Part shown: in pieces, positions 8,135 to 15,869 of the stretch
How the letters are laid out: every line of letters starts with the position of its first letter
How positions within the stretch are numbered: position 1 is the first letter of the stretch
NCBI GenBank assembly: GCA_003818205.1
Contig: RPRQ01000030.1
Coordinates: forward strand, 1-54,705
Source: Bacteroidales bacterium
GTDB lineage: Bacteria; Bacteroidota; Bacteroidia; Bacteroidales; Tenuifilaceae
Length of the DNA stretch: 54,705 nucleotides
Direction: 5' to 3'
Translations under genes and position numbers: made by a program
Notes under the pieces: generated by a model
Told to the model about the DNA's origin: nothing
Seen by the model: only the letters and a program-made list of their open reading frames with translations
The model's database searches: none

Positions 8135-9142
8135 TTATAGGGTTACAATGGGCCCAAAGCCGCAACCTGCGCAGTAACCCTTTTGATCGATACCCATAGG
8201 AGAGGCATTGTAAATACTCCGTTTTATCACTACGCTTTCGCACTTAGGGCATTTTGTACTGAGTTCATTATCAATACACTGATTATTTCCAATATATACA
8301 TAATGAAGCCTCTCTTTTGCTAGCTGATACAACGTATGTAGGGTTATTGCTTTTGTTGACTGATTATTGAGTAGATATGCTGGATGGTAACCGTTGATAT
8401 GCAGTACCGTATGCTCACCTAGCTCATTGGCAATCCAATTGAACATAAGGCTTGCTTCATTGAGGTCGTCGTTAAGATTTGGTATCACTAGGAATGCTAG
8501 CTCAAGGTGTTTGCCGCTTTCCCGAATCGCTTTTAGCGAATTCAATACTGGTTTAAGGCTTCCCTTGGTAATCTTTTTGTAAAAATCATCGCTAAATGCC
8601 TTTAGGTCGATATTGAACGCATCGATAAGTTCAAGCAAAGCTGAAAGCGGTTCAGGGTTAATAAAACCATTCGATACTATAACGTTCTTCATCCCTTCAT
8701 GCCTAATTAGCTCAGCCGTTTCGAGTATGTACTCTATCGATATGGTAGGCTCATTATAGGTATAGGCAATACCGATGTTGTTGGGATGAATTTTTGCCTT
8801 CTGAACAATTTCGCTGGGTGTTATGATTCGCAACTTGTCGATATTCTGGGGTACGTATTGCGAAATCTCAAAATTCTGGCAGAATAAGCAGCTAAGGTTG
8901 CAGCCAAACCCGCCGATGGAGTAGATCATTTTACCCGGAAAGAAGTGGAATAGTGGTTTCTTTTCAATGGGGTCGAGCGATGAGGATGCAATAACACCCC
9001 ATTGAACCGATTGTAGAACCCCATCGGTATTTAAACGGGTATTGCAAACCCCAAGCCTACCTTTTCTGATTATACAAAAATGTGGGCACAGCTGGCATTC
9101 AACGGTATTGTTCTCCGTTTTTATGTAGTATTTTGATTCCAT
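8135..9142 (-). CDS. amrS: AmmeMemoRadiSam-type radical SAM protein
   Basis: A radical SAM enzyme of the AmmeMemoRadiSam set, related to pyruvate formate-lyase activases. 335 aa. An N-terminal Cys cluster (CQLCPHFC, then GVC) precedes the radical SAM motif Cys81-x3-Cys85-x2-Cys88 (CNLSCLFCQN). TYNEPTISIEY and NIDLKAFSDDFYK are the next conserved blocks. The C-terminus adds a zinc-ribbon-like CPKC...CAGC. The usual partners Memo and AMMECR1 are not next to it. The symbol follows the AmrS family name. Its target is not predictable from this sequence. Confidence 0.85.
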   Translation of the reverse strand: MESKYYIKTENNTVECQLCPHFCIIRKGRLGVCNTRLNTDGVLQSVQWGVIASSSLDPIEKKPLFHFFPGKMIYSIGGFGCNLSCLFCQNFEISQYVPQNIDKLRIITPSEIVQKAKIHPNNIGIAYTYNEPTISIEYILETAELIRHEGMKNVIVSNGFINPEPLSALLELIDAFNIDLKAFSDDFYKKITKGSLKPVLNSLKAIRESGKHLELAFLVIPNLNDDLNEASLMFNWIANELGEHTVLHINGYHPAYLLNNQSTKAITLHTLYQLAKERLHYVYIGNNQCIDNELSTKCPKCESVVIKRSIYNASPMGIDQKGYCAGCGFGPIVTL

Positions 9143-9262
9143 ACCAATGGTATTGATTCATATTACAAGTTAGCTTTTTGATGGATGTAATCAAATTAAT
9201 CGCTTGAAAATAAGTGGTATGAATTATTAAAAAGGGTATTCAGGAACAATGATCCGAACTAC

Positions 9263-10042
9263 TCAATATATATTTACCAACCATTGAGGTTCATCGTCGA
9301 TTTGCTCCCCTTTGTAGTAAACCCGCTCAAGGTATAATCCTGACGGCGGTGCTGTAAACTGTGATGGTATCTCAGATTTCTCCCCAAAGAAGCGTTGTAT
9401 GTCCTTGTCGGTCATTCTACCACGCCCAACCTCCACAAGTACTCCAACTATTCGGCGAACCATACGCCATAGAAAATGTGAGCCGACGATGTGTATTAGG
9501 ATTGAATTATCGATTTCAAATATTTTTATTGAAATCAGCTCAACGAGCGTCGAATCGCCATCCTTATCCTTAATGCCGAATGATTTATAATCCTTTAACC
9601 CTAAGAAGATTGGGGTTACATCGGCCATAGCCTTAACATCTAACTTATCCTTTATCCACCATACATTATCCTTTCCAAAAGCGGTACGGCGTTTGGATAT
9701 ATGGTAAACGTAGCTTCGGGCTATTGCATCATGACGGGCATGAAAATTTGAGCTAACTTTTTCTACATGAAGTATATTTATTGCAGCGGGTAGTACATCG
9801 TTTAACTTAATCTTAATGATATGAGGGGGCATCACCGTTTTTATATCTAAGTGAGCAACCTGATATAAAGCGTGAACCCCTGTATCGGTTCTACCTGAAC
9901 CATAAAGTTCAAAGTTATCGGCACTAAAAACCTCCTTGCACGCATCCATCAGTTTACCCATCACCGTTGGTAGATCTTTTTGAAACTGCCAACCCTTGAA
10001 CTTCGAACCATCGTACTCCAGAACAAGTTTAAACCTTGACAT
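9263..10042 (-). CDS. truA: tRNA pseudouridine(38-40) synthase TruA
   Basis: Isomerises uridines 38-40 of the tRNA anticodon stem-loop; cytosolic. 259 aa, full length. The catalytic Asp53 lies in GSGRTDTGVHA. The opening strand LVLEYDGSKFKGWQ and the late motif GSHFLWRMVRRIVGVLVEVGRG are both typical. The start is the ATG at 10042. It is followed on the same strand by the radical SAM gene after a 120-nt gap, so the two may share a transcript. Confidence 0.96.
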   Translation of the reverse strand: MSRFKLVLEYDGSKFKGWQFQKDLPTVMGKLMDACKEVFSADNFELYGSGRTDTGVHALYQVAHLDIKTVMPPHIIKIKLNDVLPAAINILHVEKVSSNFHARHDAIARSYVYHISKRRTAFGKDNVWWIKDKLDVKAMADVTPIFLGLKDYKSFGIKDKDGDSTLVELISIKIFEIDNSILIHIVGSHFLWRMVRRIVGVLVEVGRGRMTDKDIQRFFGEKSEIPSQFTAPPSGLYLERVYYKGEQIDDEPQWLVNIY

Positions 10043-10162
10043 ACTCGGATATTTTTCTCAAAGATAAGATATTGTAGGGCGATAGCATATTTTAAAATGT
10101 ATGAAATTCCTTAGCAAAGGAATTCAGTTATAACTAAATTATAGAACCTTCATATAGAAAAG

Positions 10163-10193
10163 TTGTATATCCCATAATATTTAGGTAAATTTC
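10163..10193 (+). promoter_or_regulatory. Candidate Bacteroidetes-type promoter for the chemoreceptor gene
   Basis: TTG at 10163-10165, a 20-nt spacer, then TAAATTTC at 10186-10193, matching TAnnTTTG at 7 of 8 positions. The ATG follows at 10231. Confidence 0.35.
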
Positions 10194-10230
10194 TCATCTT
10201 ATTTACTAGGGTTTATTAGAATAACCTTAT

Positions 10231-12147
10231 ATGGAAAATATGAAATTAACTCAATTGTTTAAGCTGAAGCTAAAAGCCAAACTGTTGGTTTTTATTCTCA
10301 CCTCGTTTACCATTATTTACGCTTTTGCATTGGGCTATGTGAGCATCAATCTCCGGAAAAATGCTTACTATAATTCGAAGGAGGCGATTAGGTTGACTTC
10401 CTTTGAGTACAAGAACCTGATTCAGCACGATTTGAATAAGCTTCAGGAAGTTGTCGTTAGCAATCGGAACGTTTATAATCGATATGAAATGCTGCCAAGG
10501 GCTTCGCTCGATTTTTACTACGATCAGATTTGTATCAGCTGGCTCGAAAATTCTCCCCAAATTCTTGCCGTTTGGCAGGTTTGGGAGATTAGAGCATTCG
10601 ATCCTTCGTATAGCCTAAAAAATGGTCGTTACCGTAATGTTTACGTTAGAAAGGATAATAGGATTGATATTGTTAGGCAAAAGGTTGATATGCATAATCT
10701 TAATATGGAGCACCTGCCATACTATCGTTCAAGAAAGCAGAACGTTCAGGAAATGTATGAACCTTACTACGATATCACTACACCTGAATTAGCCAATATT
10801 CTAATGACATCCTTAGTCGCGCCTATTCAAAAGAATGGGCAGTTTATTGGGATCGTTGGAATTGATATTCGGCTCGATAATATGAAAAATATTATTTCCG
10901 AGATCAAGCCGTTTGAAGGTACGGTATCATACCTGTTATCAAAAAATCGCACTATAGTTGCGCATAAGGATGCAACGCAGATAGGTAAACGCTTTCTGGC
11001 AGGCTTTAAGGGCGATTCGACCAACTTTGTTAAGAGCATAGAAGCCACGCAAAAGCGGGAGTACAGCACATTTGAGTACATCAACCCGGCTGATGGTCGT
11101 CGCTTTTTTGTTGGTATGGTGCCTATTGCTATCGGAAATATTCCTGATACATGGACTTTAGGTATTGAGGTTCCTGTTGATGTAATCATGAAGGATGCCA
11201 ATCAAATATTTTATAAGAGCATGACTTTCGGAGTAGTTGGGCTTATCCTAATGTATGTGATAGTTTGGATTATTGCATCTCGAATTATTGAGCCAATTCA
11301 AGCGAGCGTGCTATTTGCTAAGGAGGTTGCGCAGGGAAACCTTGATACTAGCATCGAAATTAAAAGCAACGACGAGATAGGAGAGCTATCAGCCTCTTTG
11401 AGGAATATGGCTGAGAAGTTGAAAGAGATCATCAGCGAAATTATTCAGGGTTCCGATGAGATTAGCAAGGTAAGCACCCAGCTGTCAGTGCTATCCAATC
11501 AGGTGTCGAGCGGAACTGCGAATCAGGCTGCTTCATCGGAGGAAATATCATCATCGATTGAGGAGATGGTGGCCAATATATATCAGAATAGCGAAAATGC
11601 CCAAAATACGAAACAAATTGCGTTGAAAGTATCAGAGGATATTAAAAGGGGGTATGAATCCTCCAAGAAAACGGCTGAATTTATGATTCTAATAACTCGG
11701 AAGATTTCTATTATTGAGGAAATTTCGAGACAAACAAATATTCTATCCCTGAACGCCGCTGTGGAGGCGGCTCGTGCTGGTGTTTATGGTAGAGGTTTTG
11801 CCGTTGTTGCCGCTGAAGTAAAGAAATTGGCAGAGCGTTCGCAGATTGCTGCTAATGAGATTATGGCGTTAACCCGGAGCGGAGTGCAGATTTCAACTCA
11901 GTCAGGAGAAGAGCTTGCCAAAATTATACCTGAAATTGAGAAAACATCCATGCTTGTTCAGGAAATATCAGCATCAAGTTTTGAGCAGAGAAGTGGAGCC
12001 GAGCAGGTTAACAATGCTATTCAATCGCTAAACGAGGTAACCATGCAAAATAGCGAATCGGCAAGAGTGTTGGCAAATAATGCTTCGGAGCTCACAAAGC
12101 TAACGGAAACGTTAAACGATCTAGTGCTGTATTTTAGCATTAAGTAA
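10231..12147 (+). CDS. Methyl-accepting chemotaxis protein
   Basis: An inner-membrane chemoreceptor or MCP-like signal transducer, 638 aa. TM1 is ~18-39 and TM2 ~331-353, with a large periplasmic dCache-like sensor between them ([12 protein letters not shown] and [10 protein letters not shown] are typical). A HAMP domain (~354-405) follows, then the cytoplasmic helical hairpin. The tip near residues 497-525 carries the near-invariant [16 protein letters not shown] and [18 protein letters not shown]. No C-terminal NWETF-like CheR/CheB tether is seen. No che genes are nearby, so it may feed a remote pathway. An in-frame Met at 10240 is an alternative start. Confidence 0.92.
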   Translation: MENMKLTQLFKLKLKAKLLVFILTSFTIIYAFALGYVSINLRKNAYYNSKEAIRLTSFEYKNLIQHDLNKLQEVVVSNRNVYNRYEMLPRASLDFYYDQICISWLENSPQILAVWQVWEIRAFDPSYSLKNGRYRNVYVRKDNRIDIVRQKVDMHNLNMEHLPYYRSRKQNVQEMYEPYYDITTPELANILMTSLVAPIQKNGQFIGIVGIDIRLDNMKNIISEIKPFEGTVSYLLSKNRTIVAHKDATQIGKRFLAGFKGDSTNFVKSIEATQKREYSTFEYINPADGRRFFVGMVPIAIGNIPDTWTLGIEVPVDVIMKDANQIFYKSMTFGVVGLILMYVIVWIIASRIIEPIQASVLFAKEVAQGNLDTSIEIKSNDEIGELSASLRNMAEKLKEIISEIIQGSDEISKVSTQLSVLSNQVSSGTANQAASSEEISSSIEEMVANIYQNSENAQNTKQIALKVSEDIKRGYESSKKTAEFMILITRKISIIEEISRQTNILSLNAAVEAARAGVYGRGFAVVAAEVKKLAERSQIAANEIMALTRSGVQISTQSGEELAKIIPEIEKTSMLVQEISASSFEQRSGAEQVNNAIQSLNEVTMQNSESARVLANNASELTKLTETLNDLVLYFSIK

Positions 12148-12164
12148 CGTGAGTTCGATAACAG
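12145..12164 (+). repeat. TAACGTSAGYTCGAWA motif, copy 3
   Basis: taacgtgagttcgataacag, beginning at the stop codon of the chemoreceptor gene. Third copy after 2507 and 8012. Confidence 0.6.
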
Positions 12165-12205
12165 ATGTGTTTTATATATAATAAAAACTAATAGTAGGGA
12201 ATAAT

Positions 12206-12244
12206 GGAATGTTGGAGGATGAGCCAGTGGTATTCCAGCATTCC
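12206..12244. terminator. Hairpin downstream of the chemoreceptor gene
   Basis: ggaatgttgga (12206-12216) can pair with tccagcattcc (12234-12244) with one G-T step. No clear T-run follows, so it may be an RNA 3'-end structure or a repeat rather than an intrinsic terminator. Confidence 0.3.
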
Positions 12245-12312
12245 ATCTACACTAAGGGATAAACATACTGGTGTTATGTTAATCATACTATGACGTAATA
12301 GTATTCAGAGCT

Positions 12313-12340
12313 ATAACCGACGGGTTAACCCGTCGGTTAT
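12313..12340. terminator. 28-bp perfect palindrome between convergent genes
   Basis: A perfect palindrome (arm ataaccgacgggtt) between the ends of the convergent chemoreceptor and asnA genes. The position suits a bidirectional terminator or mRNA 3'-end stem. Only weak T-runs flank it. Confidence 0.4.
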
Positions 12341-12392
12341 AATAAAAACGTAATAATAAATACTTAACATTACACTAGCTTCAACTATCAAT

Positions 12393-13424
12393 CTAGAAGA
12401 GACTTATTCCCTTTGTTTTACAATCATCGATCATCTCTTTTGGCCAAACAGCGGCTTGCACTTCACCGATATGCGCCTTACGCAGCAATAGCATGCAAAG
12501 CCTCGATTGACCAATTCCACCTCCAATACTATCAGGAAAAACGCCATTAATCAGTTGCTGATGAAACCATAGTTCTTTCCTTTGGCTGCAATCCAGCATG
12601 TCTAACTGCGTAATCATCGATTTTGGGTTTACTCTAATTCCCATGGACGAGAGTTCGAAGGCATCGTTGAGTATTGGGTTCCATACCATAATGTCGCCAT
12701 TTAATCCTCGTTTTCCATCAACCCTTAGGGTTGACCAATCGTCGTAATCGGGGGCGCGACCATCGTGTGGCTTGCCATCGACCAAGGGATACCCAATACC
12801 TTCGATGAAAACAGCCCCGTATTTTTTACAAATCTCCTTCTCCCGTTGCTTCGGTGCAAGGGTAGGGTAGAGCAGCGCTAGATCCTCGGAGTGAAAAAAC
12901 TTAATATCTTCTGGGAGAATAGGCTCAATTCCATGAAATTCTTCTGAAATCATATACTCTGTTTTCCTTATCTCCTGATATATTTTTCGAACAGTATCCC
13001 TAAGCGTTTCAACATTTCGTTGTTCTGGCTGCAAGCGTTTTTCCCAATCCCACTGGTCAACGTATATTGAGTGGGTTGCATCGGTAATCTCATCGGGACG
13101 GAGGGCATTCATATCGGTGTAGATACCCGTTCCTGTCTCAATCTTGAGGGTATGAAGGGTGAGTCGTTTCCATTTGGCGAGTGATTGTACAATCTCAACC
13201 CTTTCACCATTCAACGATTTTGCTGAGAATGAAACGGGCTTTTCGATACCATTTAAGTCATCGTTAATTCCTAGCCCCGCTTGGACTATAACCGGTGCAG
13301 TAACCCTTCTGAGCCGCAATGATGCTGCTAGGTTCTTTGAGAAGAAGTCCTTGATTAGCTCAATGGCTTTTTCTGTTTGGCGTTGACTCAGCTTGCTTTT
13401 GTAAAGCAATTCTTTTGTTTCCAT
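12393..13424 (-). CDS. asnA: Aspartate-ammonia ligase (asparagine synthetase A)
   Basis: Makes asparagine from aspartate, ammonia and ATP; cytosolic, with a class II aminoacyl-tRNA-synthetase-like fold. 343 aa, full length. Characteristic blocks include RVTAPVIVQAGLGINDDLNGIEKPV, TDMNALRPDE, SIYVDQWDWEK, DWSTLRVDGKRGLNGDIMVW, ELSSMGIRV and the C-terminal GGGIGQSRLCMLLL. The start ATG at 13424 follows an A-rich leader. Upstream lie two Asn-rich leader ORFs, each with its own terminator, and a 13-bp stem, indicating control by asparagine supply (see those entries). It is convergent with the chemoreceptor gene. Confidence 0.97.
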   Translation of the reverse strand: METKELLYKSKLSQRQTEKAIELIKDFFSKNLAASLRLRRVTAPVIVQAGLGINDDLNGIEKPVSFSAKSLNGERVEIVQSLAKWKRLTLHTLKIETGTGIYTDMNALRPDEITDATHSIYVDQWDWEKRLQPEQRNVETLRDTVRKIYQEIRKTEYMISEEFHGIEPILPEDIKFFHSEDLALLYPTLAPKQREKEICKKYGAVFIEGIGYPLVDGKPHDGRAPDYDDWSTLRVDGKRGLNGDIMVWNPILNDAFELSSMGIRVNPKSMITQLDMLDCSQRKELWFHQQLINGVFPDSIGGGIGQSRLCMLLLRKAHIGEVQAAVWPKEMIDDCKTKGISLF

Positions 13425-13443
13425 TTTTTTGTTTTTTTAGTTT

Positions 13444-13476
13444 AACCCCTTTAGGGCTCGAAACCCTAAAGGGGTT
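13444..13476 (-). promoter_or_regulatory. 13-bp stem-loop in the asnA 5' leader
   Basis: aacccctttaggg and ccctaaaggggtt form a perfect 13-bp stem with a 7-nt loop, ending 19 nt before the asnA start codon. No U-run follows in the asnA direction, so it is not an obvious third terminator. It may stabilise the mRNA or influence translation initiation. Confidence 0.6.
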
Positions 13477-13496
13477 TTGATTAGGATAATAAAAAA

Positions 13497-13519
13497 CCCT
13501 TCTCGAAACTCGGGAAGGG
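13497..13519 (-). terminator. asnA attenuator 2: intrinsic terminator
   Basis: On the minus strand a 10-pair stem with one mismatch (5' arm cccttcccga, 3' arm tcgagaaggg) around a gtt loop is followed by TTTTTTATT (13496 downward). Eight bases of the 5' arm (ttcccgag, 13516-13509) are exactly complementary to ctcgggaa inside the preceding leader ORF (13551-13544). The same segment can therefore form an antiterminator instead. Confidence 0.85.
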
Positions 13520-13533
13520 CAGTATAAAAGAGT

Positions 13534-13596
13534 TCATAAACCATTCCCGAGAGGTGGTGGACGATTATTGTTATTATTTAGGTTTTGGTTTATCAT
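13534..13596 (-). CDS. asnA leader peptide 2 (20 aa, Asn-rich)
   Basis: A 20-codon ORF, ATG at 13596 and TGA at 13534-13536, with 8 Asn codons. Five are consecutive (codons 7-11; AAT AAT AAC AAT AAT) and the tail runs RPPPLGNGL. The arrangement is that of a trp/his-style attenuation leader. A ribosome stalled on Asn codons would leave ctcgggaa (13551-13544) free to pair with the terminator 5' arm, while a ribosome reaching the stop would cover it. ATAAACC near the start (13593-13587) can pair with GGTTTAT at the end (13542-13536), a possible protective 1:2 stem. It is too short for homology evidence; the case rests on composition and RNA geometry. Confidence 0.82.
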   Translation of the reverse strand: MINQNLNNNNNRPPPLGNGL

Positions 13597-13618
13597 TGTA
13601 TAAGCATTAAAATAAAAA

Positions 13619-13642
13619 AACCTTCCCGTGCTTGGGAAGGTT
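13619..13642 (-). terminator. asnA attenuator 1: intrinsic terminator
   Basis: A 9-bp perfect stem (aaccttccc/gggaaggtt on the minus strand, loop aagcac) followed by TTTTTTT in the asnA direction. An A/T-rich flank on the other side makes it potentially bidirectional. The 5' arm accttccc (13641-13634) is exactly complementary to gggaaggt inside leader ORF 1 (13686-13679), giving the alternative antiterminator. Confidence 0.85.
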
Positions 13643-13669
13643 TTTTTTGATTTATATTTTATCTGTTAA

Positions 13670-13747
13670 TCAAACAATACCTTCCCTGTGCTTCCAATTA
13701 TTATTGGCAGCATTATTAGAAAGATTATTGTTGATTTGGTAGTTCAT
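13670..13747 (-). CDS. asnA leader peptide 1 (25 aa, Asn-rich)
   Basis: A 25-codon ORF, ATG at 13747 and TGA at 13670-13672, encoding 9 Asn (codons 2, 6-8, 11-12, 15-17) in a peptide starting MNYQINNNLSNN. The last codons contain gggaaggt, which can pair with the 5' arm of the terminator at 13619-13642. The Asn-codon run at 13711-13690 forms its own small stem (ccaat/attgg plus gct/agc), a plausible pause or 1:2 structure. It starts about 10-15 nt after the predicted transcription start, as expected for an attenuation leader. Confidence 0.82.
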   Translation of the reverse strand: MNYQINNNLSNNAANNNWKHREGIV

Positions 13748-13765
13748 TTCTGATTCAATTGTGGT

Positions 13766-13797
13766 GCAATGTAGGTAATGCTATAGTATAAAACAAA
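13766..13797 (-). promoter_or_regulatory. Candidate promoter of the asnA attenuator operon
   Basis: On the minus strand, TTTG (13797-13794), a 20-nt spacer, and TACATTGC (13773-13766). The spacing fits the Bacteroidetes consensus exactly, and the -7 element agrees at TA and TT but is shifted at its end. It lies about 20 nt before leader ORF 1. Confidence 0.5.
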
Positions 13798-13833
13798 TTT
13801 TATAATGACATATAAAGGAAAAACTTTGCGCTC

Positions 13834-13853
13834 CCTGCCTACCGGCAGGCAGG
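13834..13853. repeat. CCTGCC/GGCAGG hairpin repeat, copy 4, inside another repeat
   Basis: The 20-nt hairpin is flanked by actttgcgctc on the left and tctgcgcctctgcggtg on the right. Joining the flanks restores a continuous ctctgcgc...ctctgcggtg repeat like the uninterrupted stretch at 399-429. This suggests insertion of the hairpin into that repeat. Confidence 0.75.
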
Positions 13854-13875
13854 TCTGCGCCTCTGCGGTGAAAAA

Positions 13876-14298
13876 TTATACGGCATTCACTCTGATTTCG
13901 TAGGAAACCTTCATGGCTTTCTTGTAAACCGCATTAACCCCACAGTACCGTTCTTCCGAGAGGCTGACGGCTTTTTCAAGTTTGTCTATGGGTAAATTCT
14001 TTCCTGTAAACTCATAGATTAGCTTTATCTCAGTATAGTGCTTTGGATGCTCTTCGGTTTGCTGCGCCTCAACCCATATACGGAACTTGGTAACATCTAC
14101 TCGCATTTTTTGTAGGATCGACACAACATCCATCCCTGTGCATCCTGCAAGTGCTGCTAACATAAGCGGTTTTGGGCGTGGACCTTGGTTTGATCCTCCA
14201 CCTGCTTCTGCTGCATCCATTATCAGCTTATGTCCGTTGAGTTGGGTTTCAAACATCATCCCGCTTTGCCAATCGGCGTGTATGGTTACTTTTTCCAT
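13876..14298 (-). CDS. OsmC family protein
   Basis: An OsmC/Ohr-fold protein, 140 aa, cytosolic. The two redox-type cysteines are Cys53 (LAGCTGMDVV) and Cys119 (EERYCGVNAV). The family segment GSNQGPRPKPLMLAALAGC precedes the first. Overall it resembles the YhfA-like OsmC branch rather than Ohr. A thiol-dependent peroxidase role is inferred from the family only. It is transcribed toward asnA; a repeat and the asnA promoter candidate lie between. Confidence 0.9.
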   Translation of the reverse strand: MEKVTIHADWQSGMMFETQLNGHKLIMDAAEAGGGSNQGPRPKPLMLAALAGCTGMDVVSILQKMRVDVTKFRIWVEAQQTEEHPKHYTEIKLIYEFTGKNLPIDKLEKAVSLSEERYCGVNAVYKKAMKVSYEIRVNAV

Positions 14299-14374
14299 AT
14301 AGATTTTTATTATCTAACAGTAAATGTATGTAAAAGTTTACAAGTTAATAAGTTCATATGTTAGCAAGTTTAAA

Positions 14375-15586
14375 TTAGGCTAAGAAACCATATGCAACAG
14401 CTAGTATTGTTAAGATTAAACTGATAAAAAAGTATGGAATAGACATCAAAAGAAATTTTGCAATGGTTTTCCCCCACGATTGTTTATAATTATTCCTTAA
14501 CGACGTTATGAGATATATGAAACATAGTAGAAATGCCCAACCCCATAGTTTCCCTCCAAATCGATCGCTTATAAAAATTTGAATGGTTAGTATAATGCTA
14601 AAAATGATGAAGAAAATGGTGTGGATATGTATCGAGAAAATCAGATGCTCATAGTAGTATTTCTTACGGTAGAAGATAAGTAGCAAGAGTATTGCTGTTA
14701 GCGGCATCATAATGAACATGGTAAACGATATACTTTTGATTATTGCGTGGGTTATATCCTTTATATCATCCTTGTTTTTGAAATCGTACTTGCACATTTT
14801 CTTTACCATCTGTCTGTTGAACCAATTTGGGTTCTCGTTTTTCGATTTTAGCAGAGAATCGACCTGTTCGTCGGAATAGTTATGGATATTCTGTTTGAAT
14901 AGTTCGTACTCCTCTTTAGTTGTGAATTCAACCTTTCCGTAAACGCTATATTTGGGTTTAACCGAATCGAGTGCAGGTGCATTTGTAGGAATCAGGGCAA
15001 GCGCATCGCGAAGCTTTTTTCGGGTCACAATGGAGGTATCGATATCCTCTTCCTCAAGCAATTTCATTAACACGGAATCGGGTGATTCTTTTAATTTCTT
15101 CAACTCATTTTTTAACGAATCCTTCGATGTGTACTCAAACTCTATTAGTCGAATATCGTTTGAGTCATTGCTGTGATATATCTTTTTATTCCCTTGCAGC
15201 TCATTGAGGGTTATATCCTCTGATTCATTGATGTTTACTATCGATTTTCTATCGGCATCAATTGCGTTGTCGCTCAATTTACCAAGCAATAAGAAGAAGA
15301 TAAAACTGACAAAAACATAGAATTTAACAGGTGGTATATAACTTGCCCGTTTACCATTAAGGTAATCTAGAGTGATTTTACCCGGTCGGGTAAAGGAGGC
15401 TTTTAACGTGTTCCACAATTTAGTATCGAAGTGAAAAAAGTCTTCAAATACCTCAACAGCGAGGTGGTGAACAGGTATTTTATGAATATTATTTTCCTGA
15501 CCACAGTTTGGGCAGAAATTATCTTCGGACCGTAGTGATAAATTGCAATTGAGACAGGTGTCTGATTTTCTTCGAGTTTTTGACAT
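14375..15586 (-). CDS. DUF3667 membrane protein
   Basis: 403 aa. An N-terminal zinc ribbon with two CxxC pairs (CLNC and CPNC, residues ~11-28) is followed by the DUF3667 block: FHFDTKLWNTLKASFTRPGKITLDYLNGKRASYIPPVKFYVFVS. There is one hydrophobic segment near residues 85-100. A long polar loop follows, and three to four membrane helices fill the last 130 residues. The function of the family is unknown. It precedes the OsmC gene on the same strand with a 76-nt gap, so the two may share a transcript. Confidence 0.85.
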   Translation of the reverse strand: MSKTRRKSDTCLNCNLSLRSEDNFCPNCGQENNIHKIPVHHLAVEVFEDFFHFDTKLWNTLKASFTRPGKITLDYLNGKRASYIPPVKFYVFVSFIFFLLLGKLSDNAIDADRKSIVNINESEDITLNELQGNKKIYHSNDSNDIRLIEFEYTSKDSLKNELKKLKESPDSVLMKLLEEEDIDTSIVTRKKLRDALALIPTNAPALDSVKPKYSVYGKVEFTTKEEYELFKQNIHNYSDEQVDSLLKSKNENPNWFNRQMVKKMCKYDFKNKDDIKDITHAIIKSISFTMFIMMPLTAILLLLIFYRKKYYYEHLIFSIHIHTIFFIIFSIILTIQIFISDRFGGKLWGWAFLLCFIYLITSLRNNYKQSWGKTIAKFLLMSIPYFFISLILTILAVAYGFLA

Positions 15587-15690
15587 TGAATTATTCTATT
15601 AGATGATTATGTGCTATTTCAATATTTCGTTATATTTTTATTTCTCGACTCCTCTCGAAATAACAAAATGCTAATTATAAGTCACTTATG

Positions 15691-15736
15691 TCATGCTGAG
15701 TCTGCCTACCAGTAGGCAGGCGTAGTCGAAGCATGT
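15691..15736. repeat. CCTGCC/GGCAGG hairpin repeat, copy 5, inside another repeat
   Basis: The hairpin at 15701-15720 separates tcatgctgag from cgtagtcgaagcatg. Removing it joins the flanks into a string with complementary ends (catgct/agcatg), a form I recognise as a common Bacteroidetes intergenic repeat. This looks like an insertion into that repeat. Confidence 0.75.
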
Positions 15737-15869
15737 ACTGATAATCAAAGTGTTAGAAAAACATACTGAACTATTGCTATTTATAATGATGCAAAAATAC
15801 ACAAAACTACTATAGAGTCTGATTTCTGTGATAAAAGTAATTCTTTCGAGAAGATATTTTGGCTGGGGT

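Noticed and set aside
13444-13476. A third intrinsic terminator for asnA
   Set aside because: The stem is strong but no U-run follows in the direction of asnA transcription.
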